Source of the DNA: Maridesulfovibrio zosterae DSM 11974
Lineage (GTDB): Bacteria; Desulfobacterota; Desulfovibrionia; Desulfovibrionales; Desulfovibrionaceae
NCBI RefSeq assembly: GCF_000425265.1
Contig: NZ_KE384342.1
Span: forward strand, 186,001-250,000
Reading direction: 5' to 3'
DNA length: 64,000 bases
A model generated the notes under the pieces. It saw only the letters and a list, made by a program, of their open reading frames with translations, was not told the DNA's origin and searched no databases. A program made the translations under genes and the position numbers. Below, in pieces: positions 58,861 to 64,000 of the stretch. The first letter of the stretch is position 1. The number at the start of each line of letters is the position of its first letter.

Positions 58861-59640
58861 CTACCAGCTGTTGCGTGTGCGTACACCTTTGGATTCCATA
58901 TATTCTTTAATCTGGGGAATAGTGTATTCTCCATAGTGAACAATGGATGCTATAAGTGCTGCTGTCGCGCGTCCTTCGGTTACAGCGTCTACCATATGCT
59001 GTGGATGCCCTGCGCCACCAGAAGCGATAACCGGTACACCTACGTTCTCGGCAATCAGTCTGGTCAGCTCAAGATCATAACCGTCTTTAGTACCGTCTGC
59101 GTCAATAGAATTGAGGCAGATTTCTCCGGCACCTAAAGCTTCACAGGTTTTGGCCCACTCCAGAGCATCGATGCCCATAAACTTGCGTCCACCATTGATA
59201 ACTATTTCAAATCCCGAAGGTATCAGTTCAGACTTTTCAACACGCTTTACGTCCATACCCAGAACAATACATTGAGAGCCGAAAGCTGCTGCTCCTTCAC
59301 TGATTATGTCTGGATTTTTAACTGCGCCTGAGTTTACAGAAACTTTTTCAGCTCCGGCAAGAAGTACTGCACGCATATCTTCAACTGTGTTGATTCCTCC
59401 ACCAACAGAGAAGGGGATGAATATTTCAGAAGCAACGCGTTCTACAACATCAAGGAAAATACCTCGACCCTCAGATGAAGCTGTGATGTCATAAAAGACG
59501 ATTTCATCAGCACCTTGTTCATAATAGAGTTTTGCGGTTTCGACTGGGTCGCCTATGTCAATGTTATCTTTGAATTTCACTCCTTTGGTAAGGACTCCGT
59601 TCCTCACATCTAAGCAAGGGATAATTCTTTTACTAAGCAC
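58861..59640 (-). CDS. hisF: Imidazole glycerol phosphate synthase, HisF subunit
   Basis: The 259-residue cyclase subunit uses ammonia from HisH to make imidazole glycerol phosphate and AICAR. Catalytic Asp11 is in [10 protein letters not shown], the second Asp is in [15 protein letters not shown], and the phosphate loops are SVGGGI and VIASGGAG. The GTG at 59640 has AAGGAGG upstream and overlaps the hisH stop by 8 bases; the longer frame to 59664 lacks support. AICAR (ZMP) made here is the ligand precursor of the ZTP riboswitch 4 kb upstream. Confidence 0.95.
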   Translation of the reverse strand: MLSKRIIPCLDVRNGVLTKGVKFKDNIDIGDPVETAKLYYEQGADEIVFYDITASSEGRGIFLDVVERVASEIFIPFSVGGGINTVEDMRAVLLAGAEKVSVNSGAVKNPDIISEGAAAFGSQCIVLGMDVKRVEKSELIPSGFEIVINGGRKFMGIDALEWAKTCEALGAGEICLNSIDADGTKDGYDLELTRLIAENVGVPVIASGGAGHPQHMVDAVTEGRATAALIASIVHYGEYTIPQIKEYMESKGVRTRNSW

Positions 59641-60271
59641 CGGAAACCTCCTTACAGTATTCATAGAAGTTGGAAATAAATTTCAGGCCGGGATTACCAC
59701 TCTTTTCAGGGTGGAATTGAACAGCCCAGAGGCCGTCACGCCCGTGGAGAGAGCAGAATGGGCGGCCATATGTGGTTTCACCTATGATGTATTGTTCTTC
59801 TGGAGCAGGATAGTAACTGTGAACAAAATAAAAATGTGCTTCCGGGTCAATACCTTTGAAAAGGACACAGTCCTTTTTGAGTTCAATCTGATTCCAACCC
59901 ATGTGAGGAACACGAATAGGTACACCTTCATAGTCTTCCCATGAAGGATTGAAAAGACGGCATTCGCCAGGAATCACTGATAATGCCTTTGTATCATTTT
60001 CTTCACTGTAGTCTAGAAGGATCTGACATCCGACACAGATACCGAGCAACGGTTTTTTTTGAAGAATGAGTTCTTTGAGCAGTTCGTCCAGTCCGCCGGA
60101 TGTTAGTTCATCCATGGCCTGTCCTGCTGCACCGACACCAGGAAAGATGATACCTGTCGCATTTGCGAGTTTTTCTTTGTCCGCAGTGATTTCGTTAGGA
60201 ATTCCAAGTTTATTCAACGCGCGTTGAACACTAGTCTGATTTCCGGCCTTATAGTCAAGAATAGCCAGCAT
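59633..60271 (-). CDS. hisH: Imidazole glycerol phosphate synthase, HisH subunit
   Basis: This 212-residue class I glutamine amidotransferase has the nucleophile Cys in [15 protein letters not shown] and the His-Glu pair in VQFHPEKSG. It supplies ammonia to HisF. The frame is open to 60367, but [16 protein letters not shown] is the standard N-terminus and AAGGGGGC precedes it. It overlaps hisF, so the heterodimer is translated from one message. Confidence 0.95.
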   Translation of the reverse strand: MLAILDYKAGNQTSVQRALNKLGIPNEITADKEKLANATGIIFPGVGAAGQAMDELTSGGLDELLKELILQKKPLLGICVGCQILLDYSEENDTKALSVIPGECRLFNPSWEDYEGVPIRVPHMGWNQIELKKDCVLFKGIDPEAHFYFVHSYYPAPEEQYIIGETTYGRPFCSLHGRDGLWAVQFHPEKSGNPGLKFISNFYEYCKEVSGA

Positions 60272-60506
60272 GAGAAGGGCCCCCTTAAGGTTTATAATAC
60301 TTGTTGAACCGCAGAACTTGTATCTGGAATGAGGGTATTTATTTCGGGAGGCAGGGTAGCTTCCCAAAGAACGGCTGCCGAAATGGCAGATTTTTACGGT
60401 TCTGATCTATCTATAGGGGCTAGTAAAAAAATCGAAGGAAAACAAGAGAAAATGTAGAAACAATAGGTTTTTATTTTTTTTTAAATCAGTATGAAGCCGA
60501 AAACAG

Positions 60507-61316
60507 CTATTTTGCCATGATCCGCAGGTATAAATCGCCTTTAAAAGGTCCAAGTTTTCTACCTTGCCCTTTGAGTCTGATAGCTCGCCCGATTATGAAG
60601 TCACGCGGCAGGGTAATTTCGAGCGTTTTTGACTTCTTGCGAAGGCCCTGTTGAATTGTAATGCGAATATTTCGTCCGGGGTGCAGCGCCTGTGCAGGAA
60701 AATAAACAGTCTGTTCATCATCCATCTGCCCTTTTACCCATGACTTTATTCCTTCGGTAAATCCGGATGAAACATCCACCGAAGTGCTTTTATCACCCCA
60801 GCTTAGGTTTAGTTTACGGTCCTGCATGGGGGCAGAAGGTTTTTTGAAAGGTTTGTCTTTGCTTATCTGGCTATAAATATCTTCAAAAACCTGTCTGGCA
60901 AAAGGGTCATTGAGGATATCTTTTAATACGTCTTCTTCTTTCTGGAAAAAATAGCGACTTTGCTGGGCTCTTGCTGAATCTGCTTTGCTTGCTTCACTTC
61001 GGGCTTTTGACTGTTGTTTCTGGTAAGCTTTAGCTCCGTCAGATGCTGTCTTGCGATCTGTCTGGGGTTTTGAAGCTGTATTCCGGCTGGTGTAAGATTT
61101 TTGACCGGCAGAAGTTTTTCTGCCGGACGTATTATTCATGACGTTTTTGAGAAAGACATAAGCTTCATTAAGCTCACGAAATTTTTGAGCAGCATCAGGG
61201 CTGGGGTTTAAATCCGGGTGCATACTGAAGGCCAGCTTACGGAAAGAACGTTTAATGTCTCCTTCTGTTGCATCGCTTCCAACTTTTAAAATGCTCTGTG
61301 CTTGTCTGGTATTCAT
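60507..61316 (-). CDS. J-domain co-chaperone (DnaJ-like)
   Basis: The 269-residue protein has an N-terminal J domain (1-58) with the HPD motif in FSMHPDLNPSPDAA, a long Ser/Lys/Ala/Gln-rich linker (60-130) and a C-terminal DnaJ-C-like beta domain (about 165-265) ending GRKLGPFKGDLYLRI. The zinc-finger region of DnaJ is missing, so it is a type II/III co-chaperone that stimulates DnaK ATPase. It is followed 6 bases upstream by a YkgJ gene in the same direction. Confidence 0.9.
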   Translation of the reverse strand: MNTRQAQSILKVGSDATEGDIKRSFRKLAFSMHPDLNPSPDAAQKFRELNEAYVFLKNVMNNTSGRKTSAGQKSYTSRNTASKPQTDRKTASDGAKAYQKQQSKARSEASKADSARAQQSRYFFQKEEDVLKDILNDPFARQVFEDIYSQISKDKPFKKPSAPMQDRKLNLSWGDKSTSVDVSSGFTEGIKSWVKGQMDDEQTVYFPAQALHPGRNIRITIQQGLRKKSKTLEITLPRDFIIGRAIRLKGQGRKLGPFKGDLYLRIMAK

Positions 61317-61322
61317 CGTGTA

Positions 61323-61760
61323 TTAGTCGTCTTCAGTAATGAGTGCATTTGGGGCTACATCAGGGTCGTGCTGGCGGAGTCCTTCAGATTTTATATATTC
61401 TTTGCCTTGTATTACAAACTGCGCATGTCCAGCTTCTTTATTTACGCCTGGGCAGTATTCCTGAATCATTTCCCAGCTGATTTCATCGATGAGATTTCCA
61501 CGGAAAAAAGGCCACGCCCGGCATATGTCAGGCCGGCCTGGGTGTATACCGCAGCCTTCGTTAAAGAATACGCAATATCCATTTTCTTTGGATTGAAGCC
61601 GGATTTTTCCATTAACAGTTTCACTGAACTTATTTACCATTTCATCTTCGGATATCCCGAGGAACTCTGCGAGTCTTTTTCTATCCTTGGCAGTCATGAT
61701 AATCCCGCCTTCACCCTGGCAGCAATGGCCGCACATTCGGCATTCAAAAGCTTGAGTCAT
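61323..61760 (-). CDS. YkgJ-family cysteine-cluster protein
   Basis: This 145-residue protein has the CxxCxxCC-type metal-binding pattern: ECRMCGHCCQGEGG near the N-terminus and YCVFFNEGCGIHPGRPDICRAWPF near residue 80. The family binds zinc or iron-sulfur-like clusters; no function is established that I can name. The start overlaps the stop of the CoA-binding gene by one base, and the J-domain gene follows 6 bases after its stop, so the three form an operon. Confidence 0.88.
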   Translation of the reverse strand: MTQAFECRMCGHCCQGEGGIIMTAKDRKRLAEFLGISEDEMVNKFSETVNGKIRLQSKENGYCVFFNEGCGIHPGRPDICRAWPFFRGNLIDEISWEMIQEYCPGVNKEAGHAQFVIQGKEYIKSEGLRQHDPDVAPNALITEDD

Positions 61761-62182
61761 TATTCTTTGCCTACTAAATTTTTATGGTCAATCATTAAAC
61801 ACCTGTCTTCTATGACGGTGATGTCTTTACCGGATAACATCGCACGTGATTCAGGACTTGATATACCTTGCTGCATCCAGAAAACTTTTGGCAGTTCTTT
61901 AAGATTTAAACATTCATCTGCATGAAACGGGCAGAAATTTGCTGCTCTGAATAAATCTAAAAGATCAATTGGCTCTGGAATATCCAGAATAGATTTATAT
62001 GTTTTAAGTCCCCATACATTTTCTCTTTTAGGATGGACAGGAATAACTTTAAAGCCTGCATCAATAAGATAGCGGCCAACTCGATCAACAGGTCGCCCCG
62101 GTTTATCAACTGCACCGATTACGGCTATCACCTTGACCTCATTAAGAAGTGAGGCTAGTTTTTTTTCGTCTAATAGCAGCAT
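61760..62182 (-). CDS. CoA-binding protein (YccU-like)
   Basis: This 140-residue Rossmann-fold protein of the CoA-binding domain family has IAVIGAVDKPGRPVDRVGRYL, IPVHPKRENVWGLKTY, IDLLDLFR and VFWMQQGISSPESRAML, all typical of the short YccU group. Its role is unknown. First gene of a three-gene minus-strand operon; divergent from the M24 peptidase gene. Confidence 0.9.
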   Translation of the reverse strand: MLLLDEKKLASLLNEVKVIAVIGAVDKPGRPVDRVGRYLIDAGFKVIPVHPKRENVWGLKTYKSILDIPEPIDLLDLFRAANFCPFHADECLNLKELPKVFWMQQGISSPESRAMLSGKDITVIEDRCLMIDHKNLVGKE

Positions 62183-62336
62183 AATTTGTTCTCCACGGGC
62201 AATTTAAGTTTATGCACGTTACAGCAAAGCCTGATTACTTGCAAAGTTCTCTTTCCACATGATTAAAAGAGGTCTTGTCTTATTTTCTTGAAGATCCATA
62301 ATATTTATAATTTACAATTTCAGGAGTTTATTCCCG

Positions 62337-63566
62337 ATGAATGATATGAATACGAATATAGTTGTGCCCCGTACTGAGCTTGAAGCCCGCTGGGCTAAAT
62401 GTCGTCGTTTTCTTCCCGAAGTTGCTCCGCAGGCTGGGGGAATTCTTTGTTTTTCACGTTTACAGATTTATTATCTCTCCGGTTCATTTGTCAATGGTGC
62501 GGTCTGGCTGCCTTTGGAAGGTGAACCTGTTCTTTTTGTGCGCAGGTCTCTTGACCGTGCGCGTATTGAAAGTACATGTAAAACGATTGTTCCATTCAAA
62601 TCATTTAAGGACCTTGCTCCTCTTGCTAAAGAAGTCGGACAGCCTTTATCCGAAGTGATTGGAGCTGAAACAGCTGGTCTTACATGGCAACTTGGTGAAA
62701 TGCTTACTTCACGCATGGCTGAATATCAATTTGTGCCAGCTGATAAGGTGCTTTCTCTTGCCCGTTCAGTTAAATCTGAGTGGGAGCTTGAAATTATGCG
62801 CGAAGTTGGTGAACATCATAATATGGCTCTTGTTGAAGTTTTGCCGGAACTGATTGAACCCGGTATGACCGAGATGGAAATTTCAAAATTCATATGGAAT
62901 GTTTTTTTTGAAATGGGGCATGAAGGTCATATGCGTATGCAGAGCTTTGGTGAAGAAATTTTTCTTGGACATGTATCTGCTGGAGATTCCGGTATCTATC
63001 CAAGTTCTTTCAATGGACCTTTAGGTCTTCGAGGTGTTCATCCTGTTTCACCATATATGGGAAGTGCTGGGAAAATATGGGTGGATAATTCACCGTTGTC
63101 AGTTGATGCCGGATTTGTCATGGAAGGCTACCATACCGATAAAACACAGGTATACTGGGCTGGTTCAAAATCCTCTATTCCCGGAGATGTATTAGATGCG
63201 CACCTCTTCTGTAAGGACATGCAGACTCTAGCCGCAGAAAATCTTAAACCCGGTGTGCTTGTCAGTGATATATATGACATGCTCATGTCAGAGGCTGCTA
63301 AATCAGGTTACACAGATGGGTTCATGGGGATAGGCGAGAGCAAAGTACCTTTTATAGGACATGGAATAGGTTTGACCGTTGATGGGTATCCTCCAATCGC
63401 GAAAGGTTTTAACCTGCCTATTGAAGAAGGAATGGTTTTTGCCCTCGAACCCAAATATGGTATCCCGGAAGTAGGTATGGTCGGTGTTGAGAATACTTTT
63501 GAAGTAACAAAAGACGGTGGGCAGTGTATTACCGGAGATAATTTCGATATTATTTGTATAGAATAA
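62337..63566 (+). CDS. M24-family metallopeptidase (Xaa-Pro aminopeptidase-like)
   Basis: The 409-residue cytoplasmic protein has a creatinase N-terminal domain (1-145) and a pita-bread catalytic domain (about 155-409). Metal ligands are visible: two Asp in SVDAGFVMEGYHTDKTQVYW, His in FIGHGIGLTVDG, and Glu in FALEPKYGI and VGVENTFEV. The likely function is removal of N-terminal residues preceding Pro, although some family members cleave other substrates. CAGGAG precedes the ATG at slightly long spacing. Confidence 0.9.
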   Translation: MNDMNTNIVVPRTELEARWAKCRRFLPEVAPQAGGILCFSRLQIYYLSGSFVNGAVWLPLEGEPVLFVRRSLDRARIESTCKTIVPFKSFKDLAPLAKEVGQPLSEVIGAETAGLTWQLGEMLTSRMAEYQFVPADKVLSLARSVKSEWELEIMREVGEHHNMALVEVLPELIEPGMTEMEISKFIWNVFFEMGHEGHMRMQSFGEEIFLGHVSAGDSGIYPSSFNGPLGLRGVHPVSPYMGSAGKIWVDNSPLSVDAGFVMEGYHTDKTQVYWAGSKSSIPGDVLDAHLFCKDMQTLAAENLKPGVLVSDIYDMLMSEAAKSGYTDGFMGIGESKVPFIGHGIGLTVDGYPPIAKGFNLPIEEGMVFALEPKYGIPEVGMVGVENTFEVTKDGGQCITGDNFDIICIE

Positions 63567-63607
63567 GAGAAGGGGCTTTGGGCCTTTTTGATTATTAATA
63601 TTTTGTT

Positions 63608-63650
63608 AAAAATAAAGCTCCGAAGTCTGGCGAACTGGAGCTTTATTTTT
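63608..63650. terminator. Bidirectional terminator
   Basis: A 14-bp perfect stem (AAAAATAAAGCTCC / GGAGCTTTATTTTT) with a 15-base loop lies between the convergent M24 and AMIN genes. T-rich 3' arms occur in both orientations. Confidence 0.9.
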
Positions 63651-63663
63651 TAACTTTAAAAAA

Positions 63664-64000
63664 TTATTTTACGTCGATATTCAGGCCCGTTGATGTCTTC
63701 GTTATAACCGGAGCTGGTGTTTGACCTTTCAGATCCATAACCATACGTATTTTATCTTCATAAATTCCAATTCTGAATCGTGAGAATATAGGGTTTTCGG
63801 GTCTGAGTATTGTAGGCCCATAATATTCCCAGTTGCCATGGATATCTACAACCAGCCTGTCAGGGTTGCTAAGGAAAAAGGAGGTATATGATAAAGGTGC
63901 CCCCCCAAGATCAAGATTAATTCTGGTTTTGTCGGCTACGGCTTTAAAATAGATTGATCTAAGTTTGCCATTTTGCAGACCTGGTTTTTCATTAACTGGT
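63664..64000 (-). CDS. AMIN-domain protein (partial, C-terminal end)
   Basis: The frame is open from the window edge to TAA at 63664-63666, giving 111 visible residues. It reads as an AMIN domain, with KTRINLDLGG, LSNPDRLVVDIHG, RFRIGIYEDKIRMVMDL and a final GLNIDVK. Such domains target cell-wall amidases or secretins to peptidoglycan or the septum. The N-terminal part and any catalytic domain are outside the window. Confidence 0.75.
   Translation of the reverse strand, partial: PVNEKPGLQNGKLRSIYFKAVADKTRINLDLGGAPLSYTSFFLSNPDRLVVDIHGNWEYYGPTILRPENPIFSRFRIGIYEDKIRMVMDLKGQTPAPVITKTSTGLNIDVK

Overview
The window looks like a chromosomal segment of a low-GC, probably marine, Desulfovibrio-type sulfate reducer. 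The main evidence is the organic-acid oxidation region at 10284-29624: hybrid kinase, sigma-54 activator, pyruvate:ferredoxin oxidoreductase, lactate permease, two-subunit D-lactate dehydrogenase, phosphotransacetylase, acetate kinase and LUD-type L-lactate dehydrogenase. I recall the same gene order from the lactate utilisation locus of Desulfovibrio vulgaris. Species assignment is inference, and no database was searched.

Layout. 1-3617: tatB end, tatC, hisB, a lipoprotein, hisA and a small metal-binding protein, mostly overlapping, so one operon. 3941-8615: a CoA-disulfide-reductase/rhodanese fusion, a lone receiver protein, a possible gene relic and a PAS/GAF histidine kinase. 8693-10099 (minus): an unrecognised 59-residue protein and a secreted phytase-like protein. 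10284-29624: the lactate region, with a sigma-54 promoter, a terminator-like leader hairpin and long hairpins between cistrons. 30005-34810: two paralogous chemoreceptors, a Dabb protein and a lone HPt protein. 34888-38088 (minus): hydrolase, MntP, VTT membrane protein and GT2 glycosyltransferase. 38177-45546: three initiator tRNA genes; the first two bracket dhaK, dhaL, a DhaM-HPr-EI fusion and a divergent lysE/lysG pair. 45843-52577: CgeB-like glycosyltransferase, YibE/F protein, alkaline phosphatase, YjeH-like transporter and LysR regulator. 52911-56493: two tandem VPxPA-CTERM surface proteins, an AlaX-type editing protein, and glyA behind a ZTP riboswitch. 56646-64000: PAP2 phosphatase, GT4 glycosyltransferase, hisF-hisH, J-domain protein, YkgJ and CoA-binding proteins, M24 peptidase and a partial AMIN-domain gene.

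How the genes work together. Lactate enters by the permease and is oxidised by the D- and L-lactate dehydrogenases to pyruvate. PFOR makes acetyl-CoA and reduced ferredoxin. Pta and AckA then yield acetate and ATP. The DhaKLM set phosphorylates dihydroxyacetone at the expense of PEP, and sites resembling GlpR operators lie in front of it. His genes are split between the two ends of the window. The most interesting items are the full-length PTS relay fused to DhaM, the structured leaders in the lactate operon, the ZTP riboswitch, the 59-residue protein, the repeated initiator tRNA genes and the near-identical ends of the two CTERM genes.
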